Shown one piece after another: positions 18,685 through 27,100 of a stretch of 64,000 nt of DNA (position 1 is the first letter of the stretch; each line of letters begins with the position of its first letter). The DNA comes from Hymenobacter sp. BT188 (GTDB taxonomy: Bacteria > Bacteroidota > Bacteroidia > Cytophagales > Hymenobacteraceae). Where the stretch lies: positions 496,001-560,000 of the forward strand of contig NZ_JACSCW010000004.1 of NCBI RefSeq assembly GCF_014333585.1, in the 5' to 3' direction. Both the position numbers and the translations under genes were made by a program. The notes beneath the pieces are model-generated. The model did no database searches. It was not told the origin of the DNA and saw only the letters and a program-made list of their open reading frames with translations.

Positions 18685-20328
18685 ATGAACACCGCTACTC
18701 TGGGGGACTTTTTTCGGGTAATACTACTGCCACTGCTCTTGCTGGCGATGTCCATCGGTGGGCTGGGTGCCTACTACGAAACCAACGACGACCTCATCAT
18801 TACGCAGCTGCTCCGGGGTGTTACGGCCGCTGCTCCCGTCACGGATTTGCACCTTTATTTTCACGGATTTGCTCCCATGCTGGCTGCCTTATATGCACAG
18901 TTTCCAGCGGTGCCTTGGTATGGGTTATCGCTTTATTCTCTGCTCTACACGGCTCTGGTTTTGCTTTTCGCTGTGCTTAACCGCCTATTGGCTGACTACC
19001 TAACATCGGAGCAAATAAATCTAGTGCTGATCATCTTTTTTTGCTTAGTATTCATCGAGAATAGCCTGTGGTTCAACTACATGCGCGTGCCTTTACTGCT
19101 GGCCGGAGCTGGGGGGCTTTTTGCTGCCCAGCGCACCGACCGAAGCTGGGCTATAGTAGTCGGGTTAGTAGCTTTCGGATTGGCCTGGCTGATTCGGCCC
19201 AGCGCGGCCGTGCTGGGACTGCTGGTTGCGGTGCCGGGTGGCATTTGGCTGGGCCAGCGCCGTGGCGCCTACGTGCTGGCTGCGGCGTTGCTGCTGGCAG
19301 GAGTGGGGGGGATTTTTCTCACGTTTACTCGCTCGCCTGAAGCCACGCGCTTTCGCGTCCTGGATGTGCTGAAGTCCAACCTCAATGACTTTCAGCTGTA
19401 CCAGCCGCAGCCCAAAACCACTCTCGATACGCTTGGTGTGCAGGCCGTTAACCTCTGGATTTTAAGTGACTCAATGTTAGTCAACGAAGATTTTTTCCAG
19501 CGAACCAGCCCAAAAAACGCTGACTACTTTCTGTGTGAATTGGCTCCCACAAAGCTGGCCATTTTAGCGCGATTGGTAGTGCGCGACTACTTTCCACTGC
19601 TGCTGCTTAACGCGCTCATTTTTGTGAGCCTATTGCGCAGTTCTTCGACTCGCGGCCGGCTTGTGTTCTGGCTGACTCAGCTTGGCTTTGCCTCACTAAT
19701 CCTGATTATAGGAATAGGGCTAAAGCTGCCGCCGCGTCTTGGGCTGCCGCTTTTCACGCTGTTTACCCTAGGCAATGTCGCATATTGGCTGCGACCATCC
19801 ATTACAGCGCGAGTGCCGTTTCCACGCTTGGCAGTGGGCGTATTGGTTTTGGTGACAGGAGTTTACGGCTATAAAACACTGCATAGAAAGCAATTGCTAG
19901 CCGCCGAGCGCTTCCACCACGAAGCTTACCTCACCGAGCTAAACCGCGCCACGGCTGGGGGACAAATTCTGGTGACGGCGAACCTGGAAGTCGCGTATAA
20001 GTCCTTGTCGCCCTTTCAGATATATGACCTTCCAGGGCCGCAGTTGCCGCTCACGGGTTGGGCCACGCTGCATCCTTCGCTGCCTACGCTTCGGCAAGAG
20101 CTTACTGGCACACGCGACTTCGGCACCAGCTTATATCGGTTGGCCGAACGGCCCGGAGTACAGTGGGTTTTAGCCCCTGAAGTCGTTCCATTTCTGCAAC
20201 GATATTCTCAGTATTCCAGCTCATCAGACAGGCTCGGCCTAACATTCACTCTCCTCAATAGGATAACGGCGGACTCTACCCTGCCTCAGCTTTACGAAGT
20301 GCGGCCAAGAATTATAGAAAAGCCTTAA
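18685..20328 (+). CDS. Polytopic membrane protein, possibly GT-C type
   Basis: A 547-residue protein with about ten membrane helices and a C-terminal soluble tail of about 130 residues. After the first helix comes YETNDDLIITQLLRG, where an acidic pair in a periplasmic loop recalls GT-C glycosyltransferases. The overall sequence is not clearly GT39, and I do not recognise the family. It is divergent from GT39-like copy 2 and probably belongs to the same glycan pathway. A motif copy lies at 19111. Confidence 0.55.
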   Translation: MNTATLGDFFRVILLPLLLLAMSIGGLGAYYETNDDLIITQLLRGVTAAAPVTDLHLYFHGFAPMLAALYAQFPAVPWYGLSLYSLLYTALVLLFAVLNRLLADYLTSEQINLVLIIFFCLVFIENSLWFNYMRVPLLLAGAGGLFAAQRTDRSWAIVVGLVAFGLAWLIRPSAAVLGLLVAVPGGIWLGQRRGAYVLAAALLLAGVGGIFLTFTRSPEATRFRVLDVLKSNLNDFQLYQPQPKTTLDTLGVQAVNLWILSDSMLVNEDFFQRTSPKNADYFLCELAPTKLAILARLVVRDYFPLLLLNALIFVSLLRSSSTRGRLVFWLTQLGFASLILIIGIGLKLPPRLGLPLFTLFTLGNVAYWLRPSITARVPFPRLAVGVLVLVTGVYGYKTLHRKQLLAAERFHHEAYLTELNRATAGGQILVTANLEVAYKSLSPFQIYDLPGPQLPLTGWATLHPSLPTLRQELTGTRDFGTSLYRLAERPGVQWVLAPEVVPFLQRYSQYSSSSDRLGLTFTLLNRITADSTLPQLYEVRPRIIEKP

Positions 20329-20390
20329 AAGCCAAAATTTTGTAATAGCCCTAGAATAGCTATATAACGTATTTGAGAAATGGGAATGCC

Positions 20391-20398
20391 TACATTTG
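20391..20398 (+). promoter_or_regulatory. -7 box of the acyl-ACP desaturase gene
   Basis: TACATTTG matches TAnnTTTG exactly and lies 35 nt before the ATG at 20434. Transcription would begin downstream of the earlier in-frame ATG at 20380, which argues for the later start. Confidence 0.45.
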
Positions 20399-20433
20399 GC
20401 CTTCCGTTCCCTTCTACTAACTACCCCTACGTC

Positions 20434-21411
20434 ATGCTCGCAACCGTAACCTCCCGCGGGGAGGTGCTTCAGCATCTGGAATCCTTTTTACGGGAAAACA
20501 TGGGCACCTTCCTCAAAAAAGTGGAAGATAGCTGGCAGCCCTCCGATTTCCTGCCCGACTCCCGCCTCGATACGTTTTTTGACGAAGTAAAGCTCATGCG
20601 TGAGCGCGCCAAAGAACTCAGCTACGATTTGTTGGCTGTGCTCATTGGCGATACAATTACTGAAGAAGCACTCCCCAATTACGAAGCTTGGTTTCACCAG
20701 CTCGACGACCTAAATCGTGACCCTAACAACGGCTGGGCCCAGTGGATTCGGGGCTGGACGGCGGAGGAAAACCGCCACGGCGACCTGCTCAACCGTTACC
20801 TATACCTCTCGGGCCGCGTAAACATGCGCGAGTTTGAGGTAAGCACGCAGTATCTGATTGCCGATGGCTTTGACCTCGGCACGGCCCACGACCCTTACCG
20901 CGCGTTCATTTATACCAGTTACCAGGAGGCTGCCACTAACCTCTCGCACCGCCGGGTAGGTACGCTGGCCCGCAAGGCCGGTGATGACCAGCTCTCCAAG
21001 CTCTGCGGTATGATTGCCGGCGACGAATCGCGCCACGCCCGTGTGTATCAGACGTTTGTCGATAAGATTTTCGAAGTTGACCCATCTGAAATGATGCTGG
21101 CCTTCGAGGATATGATGCGCAAGAAGATTGTGATGCCGGCCCACTACATGCGTGAGATGGGTGTTGATATGGGTAAAACGTTCGGCCATTTCACCGACGC
21201 CGCCCAGCGCCTCGGCGTATACACCAGCCAGGACTACACCGATATTCTGGAAGGCCTCATTAACACCTGGAAAATCGACCAGATCACTGGCCTCAATGGT
21301 CAGGCAGAAAAGGCCCGTGAGTATATCATGGCGCTGCCCAACCGCCTGCGCCGCGTAGCCGACCGCATGCCCGTACCGAAGCTCGAATACAAGTTTAAGT
21401 GGATTGAATAA
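20434..21411 (+). CDS. Acyl-[acyl-carrier-protein] desaturase (soluble diiron type)
   Basis: A 325-residue soluble protein from the ATG at 20434 (MLATVTSRGEVLQHLE); an upstream ATG at 20380 would add 18 residues that overlap the -7 box. The two diiron half-sites are EENRHGDLL and DESRHARVY, as in plant-type stearoyl-ACP desaturases. The enzyme inserts a cis double bond into acyl-ACP using oxygen and ferredoxin, adjusting membrane fluidity. It is monocistronic, ending at a GCCCCCC hairpin. Family assignment is firm; chain-length preference is not visible. Confidence 0.9.
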   Translation: MLATVTSRGEVLQHLESFLRENMGTFLKKVEDSWQPSDFLPDSRLDTFFDEVKLMRERAKELSYDLLAVLIGDTITEEALPNYEAWFHQLDDLNRDPNNGWAQWIRGWTAEENRHGDLLNRYLYLSGRVNMREFEVSTQYLIADGFDLGTAHDPYRAFIYTSYQEAATNLSHRRVGTLARKAGDDQLSKLCGMIAGDESRHARVYQTFVDKIFEVDPSEMMLAFEDMMRKKIVMPAHYMREMGVDMGKTFGHFTDAAQRLGVYTSQDYTDILEGLINTWKIDQITGLNGQAEKAREYIMALPNRLRRVADRMPVPKLEYKFKWIE

Positions 21412-21426
21412 TTCGCCAGCATCATT

Positions 21427-21464
21427 AAAAAAGCCCCCCAGAAACGTTTCTGGGTGGCTTTTTT
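21427..21464 (+). terminator. GCCCCCC terminator of the desaturase gene
   Basis: AAAAAAGCCCCCCAGAAAC pairs with GTTTCTGGGTGGCTTTTTT, with one mismatch inside the G run (GGGTGG), and ends in a T run. Confidence 0.8.
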
Positions 21465-21500
21465 ATTTCTACACTTATCTACGCTCCGACTTCAACACAA

Positions 21501-21600
21501 GCCCGTCAGGCGGAGCGGAGCGAAGCATCTCGCGTGCTGATGCAGGATTTGTAATCTAACGGCGCGAGCGAGATGCTCCGCTCCGCTCTGCCTGACGGGC
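21501..21600. repeat. REP-like inverted repeat element
   Basis: The left arm (21501 to about 21537) and right arm (about 21562-21600) are near-perfect reverse complements. Both begin at their outer ends with GCCCGTCAGGC, followed by GAGCGGAGC and GCATCTCGC, with about two differences and a spacer of about 25 nt. The element fills the gap between convergent genes. Its size and hairpin form resemble REP/MITE-type intergenic repeats. I see only this copy in the window. Confidence 0.6.
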
Positions 21601-21608
21601 ATTGGTCG

Positions 21609-22475
21609 TTAAGTATTACTTAGATTTTTTCCCGGGGTGGGTACCAGCGCATTAGGGTGAACACGTGCTGCTTCCCAACCAACTAATGCCACTTTGCGAG
21701 TCGCGCCCCAACGGTATTGGCCCAATTCGCCGGTCTGGCGAATCACGCGGTGGCAGGGGATGAGGTAGCTGATGGGATTGTCGCCTACGGCTGTGCCTAC
21801 GGCCCGCACGGCCCGCTCGTGGCCGGCTACGCGGGCAAGCTGGGAGTAAGTAATCAGCTGGCCTTCGGGAATGTGCAGTAGGGCAGCCCATACTTTCAAC
21901 TGAAAAGGCGTGCCTTTGAGGTGCATGGTGAAGCGTTCGGTGGGAGAGAAGTAACCGTTGAAAAACTGGGCTACCTGCCCGTGAACAACTGTTTCCTGAG
22001 CAGTACTAGTTGCCTGGGGCCACTCCTGACGCAACTCCACTACCGCCGCCTCATCGGTTTCGGGGAATACTAGCTTGCAGATGCCTTTGGAAGTCGTGGC
22101 TACCAGATAGCGCCCAAAAGGACTGTCACCGAAGCTGTAGTCAATATGCAGGTCGGCGCCGCCCTGGCGGTATTCGCCGGGTGTCATGGCTTCCAGGTTC
22201 ACAAATAAGTCGTGGAGACGGCCGGGACCCGACAGGCCGGTTTCGTACGCTGCGTCGGCCACGGAAAGCTGCTGCCGCAACAGGGTTTTGGCGTGGTCGA
22301 GGCTGAGATATTGCAGAAACTTTTTCGGCGATACGCCGGCCCATTCCTGAAACTTGCGCTGAAAGTGAAACGGGCTCCAGTGCGCCTGCCGCGCCATTTC
22401 CTCCAGGTCGGGCTGGGCCTGAAAGTGGGTGCGGGCGTAGGCAATGGCCGCCGCGATGCGTTCGTAATCCGTCAT
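21609..22475 (-). CDS. AraC-type HTH fused to O6-methylguanine-DNA methyltransferase
   Basis: A 288-residue fusion. Residues about 1-105 form an AraC/XylS helix-turn-helix pair (MARQAHWSPFHFQRKFQEWA, then DAAYETGLSGPGRLHDLF). Residues about 110-275 form the methyltransferase with active site PCHRV (C241), preceded by NPISYLI. The enzyme moves the methyl group from O6-methylguanine to its own cysteine. Compared with Ada, the N-terminal zinc domain that senses methylphosphotriesters is missing, so how or whether the HTH senses damage is open. A TACATTTG box at 22499-22506 lies 23 nt upstream. Confidence 0.85.
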   Translation of the reverse strand: MTDYERIAAAIAYARTHFQAQPDLEEMARQAHWSPFHFQRKFQEWAGVSPKKFLQYLSLDHAKTLLRQQLSVADAAYETGLSGPGRLHDLFVNLEAMTPGEYRQGGADLHIDYSFGDSPFGRYLVATTSKGICKLVFPETDEAAVVELRQEWPQATSTAQETVVHGQVAQFFNGYFSPTERFTMHLKGTPFQLKVWAALLHIPEGQLITYSQLARVAGHERAVRAVGTAVGDNPISYLIPCHRVIRQTGELGQYRWGATRKVALVGWEAARVHPNALVPTPGKNLSNT

Positions 22476-22498
22476 AGGAAAATAGCTGAGATGGTAGT

Positions 22499-22506
22499 CA
22501 AATGTA
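22499..22506 (-). promoter_or_regulatory. -7 box of the AraC-Ogt gene
   Basis: The minus strand reads TACATTTG, an exact TAnnTTTG match, 23 nt upstream of the start codon. No clear -33 element. Confidence 0.4.
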
Positions 22507-22553
22507 CCGCCATACCCGCGTCGCTGCCACCCGAAACTTGCGGTCTTTCCAAC

Positions 22554-22598
22554 AAAAAGCCTCCCACAAACCAGCTTACAGCTTGTGGGAGGCTTTTC
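22554..22598 (-). terminator. Intrinsic terminator of the lipoprotein gene
   Basis: AAAAGCCTCCCACAA and TTGTGGGAGGCTTTT are perfect arms around a 14-nt loop. Read on the minus strand it ends the gene whose stop is at 22613. It is a relative of the GCCCCCC hairpins but with CCTCCC. Confidence 0.8.
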
Positions 22599-22612
22599 TT
22601 GAAGTTCAAAAC

Positions 22613-23248
22613 TTATTGAGCCTGCGCGGGCGCATCGTTGAAACCAATCACCGATAGCGCCATGCCAGGTTCCATGGTGTAAGTAACCGTCCGAATGCCA
22701 CCGGAAGGCGTACTGTTCGGGTCGTCGGGGCGATACACGGGGAAAGAGCGTAACAGCTGTCTGCCTTCCACCCGAAACTCATCATGACCCATATAGCCCG
22801 CAGCGGCCGGGCCGCTCAACTCTGGTAAATTTAGAGGCCTATGACCTTGATTCATAAACTCGTAGCCCACCAGCCGGCCATAGGAGCCGCTGCCCGCCCC
22901 GGCCACAAAGACGAACAGCTCGGGATACTTATCGTCGTTGAGATTGGTAGCTACCGCGTCGCTCACTTGGCCCTCAATCGGGACAGATGTCTTAAACAGC
23001 TCTCGGCTATCCTTGACAGCGGTCAGGGAAAGAGTTCTACTAGTGCCGGTGCCAGTTGTTTGTACGCTAAAGCGATAATCGTCTTGGGCTACTTCTTTCT
23101 GGAAACTAATGGGCACCGTGGCCTCCGCACTAGGCGCGGTCGGATTAGCGCCTTCAGTTGCCGTGCGCTGACTATCACAGCCGCTGCCTACGACAGCTAA
23201 TCCCACTAAAAAACCCCCCAGAAGGCCCTGAAATGAATACTGCTTCAT
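22613..23248 (-). CDS. Putative lipoprotein of unknown function
   Basis: I start it at the ATG at 23248 (MKQYSFQGLLGGFLVGLAVV), because this gives a lipoprotein signal ending VGSGC; the open frame extends further upstream without sense. The 211-residue protein has a Thr/Ala/Pro-rich linker and then a compact beta-rich domain (ATNLNDDKYPELFVFVAGAG) that resembles the FG-GAP/integrin-like repeat in one place. It is probably anchored in a membrane by its lipidated cysteine. Function unknown. Confidence 0.55.
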   Translation of the reverse strand: MKQYSFQGLLGGFLVGLAVVGSGCDSQRTATEGANPTAPSAEATVPISFQKEVAQDDYRFSVQTTGTGTSRTLSLTAVKDSRELFKTSVPIEGQVSDAVATNLNDDKYPELFVFVAGAGSGSYGRLVGYEFMNQGHRPLNLPELSGPAAAGYMGHDEFRVEGRQLLRSFPVYRPDDPNSTPSGGIRTVTYTMEPGMALSVIGFNDAPAQAQ

Positions 23249-23351
23249 AACGAATTCCGTTGATGACATAATCGGCCAGCCTATCCGGCCAACCTCTTTT
23301 CGCAAACGGTCGGAAGCAGTCCAGGTTGCGCTGGGGGGCTTTTTGGGATGT

Positions 23352-23633
23352 TTATGGCTGCACCTGCACGCCTTTCCAGAACGCCACGCGGCCCTCAATC
23401 TGCTTGGCAGCGTCTTTGGGCTCGGGGTAATACCAGGCAGCGTCTTTGTTCAGCTCACCGTTAACGCGTACGGAGTAGTAGCTGGCGCGGCCCTTCCAAG
23501 GGCAAGTAGTTTGGGCAATGCTTTCCTCAAAAAACTCGCGGTTGATTGATTCAGCGGGGAAATAGTGGTTGTTCTCCACAACTACCGTGTCGTTGCTTTC
23601 GGCCAGAACAGTGTTATTCCAGATAGCTTTCAT
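23352..23633 (-). CDS. DUF427 family protein
   Basis: A 93-residue soluble protein matching DUF427: MKAIWNNTVLAESNDTVVVE at the start, TTCPWKGRASYYSV in the middle and AAWYYPEPKDAA near the end. The family is a small beta-rich fold whose biochemical function is unclear. It lies upstream of the lipoprotein gene on the same strand with a gap of about 100 bp that contains a GGGGGGC motif copy at 23333. Confidence 0.8.
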   Translation of the reverse strand: MKAIWNNTVLAESNDTVVVENNHYFPAESINREFFEESIAQTTCPWKGRASYYSVRVNGELNKDAAWYYPEPKDAAKQIEGRVAFWKGVQVQP

Positions 23634-23733
23634 AGGAAGAGAAATTGCTAGAAGTGGATCAGAGCGTGATTTTACGTGTGTCGTACGCTGATGGTGTTAC
23701 CAATGCAATACAAACAAGCGCCACCGTTGTTCA

Positions 23734-23780
23734 ACACGCAAATGCGTGTCGCAGTGTATCTTGACAAAGCTGTAACTTGC
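23734..23780 (+). promoter_or_regulatory. Palindrome and -7 box upstream of the VWA-MoxR pair
   Basis: ACACGCA (23734-23740) and TGCGTGT (23743-23749) form a perfect 7-bp inverted repeat with two central A. A TAACTTGC box at 23773-23780 follows. The palindrome would overlap the -33 region, the place for an operator. Confidence 0.35.
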
Positions 23781-23844
23781 TTGTGGCGCATTGGATGAAC
23801 ATTGCCGCCCGCGCTGTTGTTCTTAAGCCTCAATCCCCCTTCCT

Positions 23845-24948
23845 ATGGCTGCTGGTTTTCGCTTCCGGGACTTCGTGCCCGATGAATCGCCTGAAAAAGG
23901 CTTCGATTCTTTATTTAAGTTATTTATGCAACTGGTCACTATCACGTCTGGTGACGTGGCAGAGGCCCTTTCCTGGCTTTCCCAACTCGACAAACAATAT
24001 GGCCTGACCGATGGCGAGTACGGCATCGGCAACTTCATTGATGACCTGAAAACCAAAGGCTACATTGATGAAAACGAGCAGGAGCGGGGTGCTTTCAAGA
24101 TCACGCCCAAAACTGAGCAGGGCATTCGGAAGTCGGCGCTGGAAGAGATTTTCGGCAAGCTCAAAAAGAGCAACACCGGCAACCACCGCACGCCTCACAC
24201 GGGCCAAGGCGACGAGCAGAGCACCGATATGCGCGAGTTCCGCTTCGGCGACTCCCTCGATCAGATTTCGATGACCGAAAGCATCCGCAACGCCCAGCTC
24301 AACCACGGTCTCACCGATGAGTTTATGCTGGCGGAAGGCGACCTGGAGGTGCGCGAAAATGAGCACAAGTCGCAAACCAGCACCGTGCTTATGATCGACA
24401 TTTCGCACTCCATGATACTATATGGCGAAGACCGCATCACGCCCGCTAAAAAGGTAGCGATGGCCCTGGCCGAGTTGGTGAAGCAGAAGTATCCCAAGGA
24501 CTTCCTCGACGTTATCGTGTTCGGCAACGACGCCTGGGAAATCAAGGTCAAGGATTTGCCTTACCTCGAAGTCGGTCCTTATCACACCAACACCGTGGCC
24601 GGTCTGGAGCTGGCTATGGATCTGCTGCGCAAGCGCAAAACCGCTAATAAGCAGATCTTTATGATAACGGACGGTAAGCCCACCTGCCTGAAAGAAGGCA
24701 ACGGCTACTATAAAAACAGTTTCGGCCTCGACCGCAAAGTCGTCAACAAAACCCTGAACCTTGCTGCCGCTGCCCGTCGTCTTAAGATTCCGATTACCAC
24801 CTTCATGATTGCCTCAGATCCGTATTTGCAGCAATTCGTGAATGAGTTTACGGAGGTAAACCAAGGCAAAGCGTACTTCAGTGGCTTGAAAGGCCTTGGT
24901 CACCTGATTTTCGAAGACTACAAGAAGAACCGTCGTAAGTCGCTGTAG
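23845..24948 (+). CDS. VWA domain protein partnered with a MoxR-type ATPase
   Basis: A 367-residue soluble protein. The C-terminal half is a von Willebrand A domain with the metal-ion site DISHS (D185, S187, S189) in VLMIDISHSM, and later MITDGKPTC. The N-terminal half is charged and helical and contains QMREFRF-like sequence near GDEQSTD. Genes for VWA proteins next to MoxR AAA+ ATPases form chaperone-like pairs that insert metal or assemble complexes. The ATPase follows 96 bp downstream. The client is unknown. Confidence 0.85.
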   Translation: MAAGFRFRDFVPDESPEKGFDSLFKLFMQLVTITSGDVAEALSWLSQLDKQYGLTDGEYGIGNFIDDLKTKGYIDENEQERGAFKITPKTEQGIRKSALEEIFGKLKKSNTGNHRTPHTGQGDEQSTDMREFRFGDSLDQISMTESIRNAQLNHGLTDEFMLAEGDLEVRENEHKSQTSTVLMIDISHSMILYGEDRITPAKKVAMALAELVKQKYPKDFLDVIVFGNDAWEIKVKDLPYLEVGPYHTNTVAGLELAMDLLRKRKTANKQIFMITDGKPTCLKEGNGYYKNSFGLDRKVVNKTLNLAAAARRLKIPITTFMIASDPYLQQFVNEFTEVNQGKAYFSGLKGLGHLIFEDYKKNRRKSL

Positions 24949-25044
24949 AGCGCCTGAACAACAAGCTTCATTCCCGAGTTGAGGAGGAAGTTAACGGTTC
25001 TTCTTGTGTCGTAATTTTTATTCTCGCAATATCTTCCCCTTTAT

Positions 25045-26592
25045 ATGGCTTACGCCCAGCTTTCTTCTCAAGAACTTCAACAGATTACCACCCTCGGTGC
25101 CCTAAAAAACTCCGGCTATAAGTCGCGCTCTGTAAAGCAAGAGTTGCGCGATAACCTGATTACCAAGCTGCAAAGTAAGGAGGAGGTGTTTCCTGGCATT
25201 TTCGGCTACGAAGAAACCGTGATTCCAGACTTGCAGCGGGCAATTCTGAGCATGCATCATATCAATTTGCTGGGATTGCGTGGTCAGGCCAAAACCCGCA
25301 TTGCCCGCCTTATGGTGGACCTGCTCGACGAGTTTATTCCGGTGGTAGAAGGCTCGGAGTTGAACGACGACCCGTTGCAGCCCTTGTCCATTTTTGCCAA
25401 AAACCTGATTGCCGAGAAAGGCGATGATACGCCCGTATCGTGGATGCACCGCTCGGACCGCTACACCGAAAAGCTGGCGACGCCCGACGTATCAGTAGCC
25501 GACCTCATTGGTGATGCTGACCCCATTAAAGCGGCCACGCTGAAGCTGCCGTACTCGGATGAGCGCGTGATCCACTTTGGCTTGATTCCGCGCTCGCACC
25601 GTGGCATTTTCGTTATCAACGAATTGCCCGATTTGCAAGCTCGTATTCAGGTGTCGCTCTTCAATATTTTGCAGGAAGGCGACATCCAGATTCGCGGCTT
25701 CAAAGTGCGCCTGCCGTTGGATATCCAATTCGTGTTCACGGCAAACCCCGAGGATTACACCAACCGTGGTTCCATCGTGACACCGCTTAAGGACCGTATC
25801 GATTCTCAGATCATTACGCACTATCCGAAGTCGATTGAAATCGGCAAGCGTATCACTCGTCAGGAAGCCCGCATCAAGCCCGCGCAAGAAGGCCTGGTGA
25901 CTACCAACGAGCTGGTGCGCGACCTCGTGGAGCAAGTGGCCGTTGAAGCTCGTGGTTCTGAGTTCGTAGATGCTAAGAGCGGTGTATCGGCTCGCCTGAC
26001 TATTGCTGCTTACGAAAGCCTGATAAGCGCAGCGGAGCGCCGGGCGCTGATTAACGGCGAGAAGAAGACCTACGTGCGCATCGCCGACTTCATGGCAGCT
26101 GTGCCCGCCCTTACCGGCAAAGTAGAGCTGGTGTACGAAGGTGAGCAGGAGGGAGCCGGCCTGGTGGCTGAGAAGCTAATGGGCAAAGCCATTCGGACCT
26201 ACTTCCTGAACTATTTTCCCGACCCGGATAAGCAAAAGAAAAAGAAGACCATTCCGAACCCCTACAAAACGGTGCAGGATTGGTTTGGCAGCGGCAACAC
26301 CGTCGATGTACTTAACGATTCTGCTGATAAGGAGTATCGCAAGTCGCTGGACGAGGTGCCCGGCCTGCGCGACATCGTGACATTCCTGCACCCAAACGAG
26401 GACAAGGACACCACTTATTTCCTGATGGAGTTCTGTCTGCACGGCTTGGCCGAGCACAGCCTGATTTCGCGCAACCGCGTGACGGCCGGCACGCAGTTCA
26501 AGGACCTGCTCAGCTCCATGTTCACTATGCCCAGCTTCGGCGGCGATGAAGACGAGGATGAGGAAGAAGAGAAGCCCCGCCGTCGCCGTTAG
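25045..26592 (+). CDS. MoxR/ChlI-like AAA+ ATPase
   Basis: A 515-residue protein. Walker A is GLRGQAKT at residues 77-84. The Walker B position reads GIFVINELPD, with Asn where Asp is usual. TANPEDYTNRG is sensor 1, and LKDRID the arginine-finger region. The order of motifs fits the Mg-chelatase I/MoxR clade. The C-terminus is acidic and then basic (EDEEEEKPRRRR). It presumably acts with the VWA protein encoded just upstream. A terminator follows at once. Confidence 0.85.
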   Translation: MAYAQLSSQELQQITTLGALKNSGYKSRSVKQELRDNLITKLQSKEEVFPGIFGYEETVIPDLQRAILSMHHINLLGLRGQAKTRIARLMVDLLDEFIPVVEGSELNDDPLQPLSIFAKNLIAEKGDDTPVSWMHRSDRYTEKLATPDVSVADLIGDADPIKAATLKLPYSDERVIHFGLIPRSHRGIFVINELPDLQARIQVSLFNILQEGDIQIRGFKVRLPLDIQFVFTANPEDYTNRGSIVTPLKDRIDSQIITHYPKSIEIGKRITRQEARIKPAQEGLVTTNELVRDLVEQVAVEARGSEFVDAKSGVSARLTIAAYESLISAAERRALINGEKKTYVRIADFMAAVPALTGKVELVYEGEQEGAGLVAEKLMGKAIRTYFLNYFPDPDKQKKKKTIPNPYKTVQDWFGSGNTVDVLNDSADKEYRKSLDEVPGLRDIVTFLHPNEDKDTTYFLMEFCLHGLAEHSLISRNRVTAGTQFKDLLSSMFTMPSFGGDEDEDEEEEKPRRRR

Positions 26593-26616
26593 GTTTGTTT
26601 AGCAAGAGCGATATGC

Positions 26617-26652
26617 AAAAAAGCCCCCCAGCTTATGGCTGGGGGGCTTTTT
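26617..26652. terminator. GCCCCCC/GGGGGGC terminator
   Basis: AAAAAGCCCCCCAGC and GCTGGGGGGCTTTTT are perfect arms around 4-5 nt. It lies between the convergent ATPase and small lipoprotein genes. Confidence 0.85.
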
Positions 26653-26672
26653 AATAAGCGAAACGAATGGAA

Positions 26673-26921
26673 TCACATGTTCCGGGCTTTGGCTTCGTTT
26701 TTAGCTGCTTTCAAGCGCAACTGACGAGCCTTGAGTTCCTGGTTTTCGCTTTTCGCACGCAGTTCAGCCTCATCCGCAATCCGCTTTTGCTCTTCTACTT
26801 GGCGCTCCAACTCCTGCACTTGCGGATCGGAGGAAGTGCCACCGCTGATTAAAGTGCAGCTCATCGCTAAGGGTAATGAAAGAAGTAGTATGCCTCGTTG
26901 TATGTTAGTTCTGAACATCAT
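26673..26921 (-). CDS. Small coiled-coil lipoprotein
   Basis: An 82-residue protein with a lipoprotein signal peptide ending LAMSC (Cys22). After a short Gly/Ser linker, residues about 33-82 form one continuous charged helix (Glu/Gln/Lys/Arg with Ala and Leu spacing), a probable coiled coil. The layout recalls Lpp-like envelope spacers, although no homology is claimed. It is monocistronic. Confidence 0.65.
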   Translation of the reverse strand: MMFRTNIQRGILLLSLPLAMSCTLISGGTSSDPQVQELERQVEEQKRIADEAELRAKSENQELKARQLRLKAAKNEAKARNM

Positions 26922-27040
26922 CGTATAAATATTGTATGTAATACTATCCTTACGGGCTGGCTATATAAATTGTTCATAATACGCTTGTTACAGCGCGCTG
27001 AGGCCTCCTTTTGGTAACTGATAGCTTATCACGGTTAAGC

Positions 27041-27078
27041 AAAAAAGGCAGCCTAAGTAAAACATAAGCTGCCTTTTC
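27041..27078 (-). terminator. Intrinsic terminator of the phytase-like gene
   Basis: AAAAGGCAGC (27043-27052) and GCTGCCTTTT (27068-27077) pair around a 15-nt loop. Read on the minus strand it follows the stop at 27101. Confidence 0.7.
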
Positions 27079-27100
27079 AGACGCAATTTCCTGTGATCAG

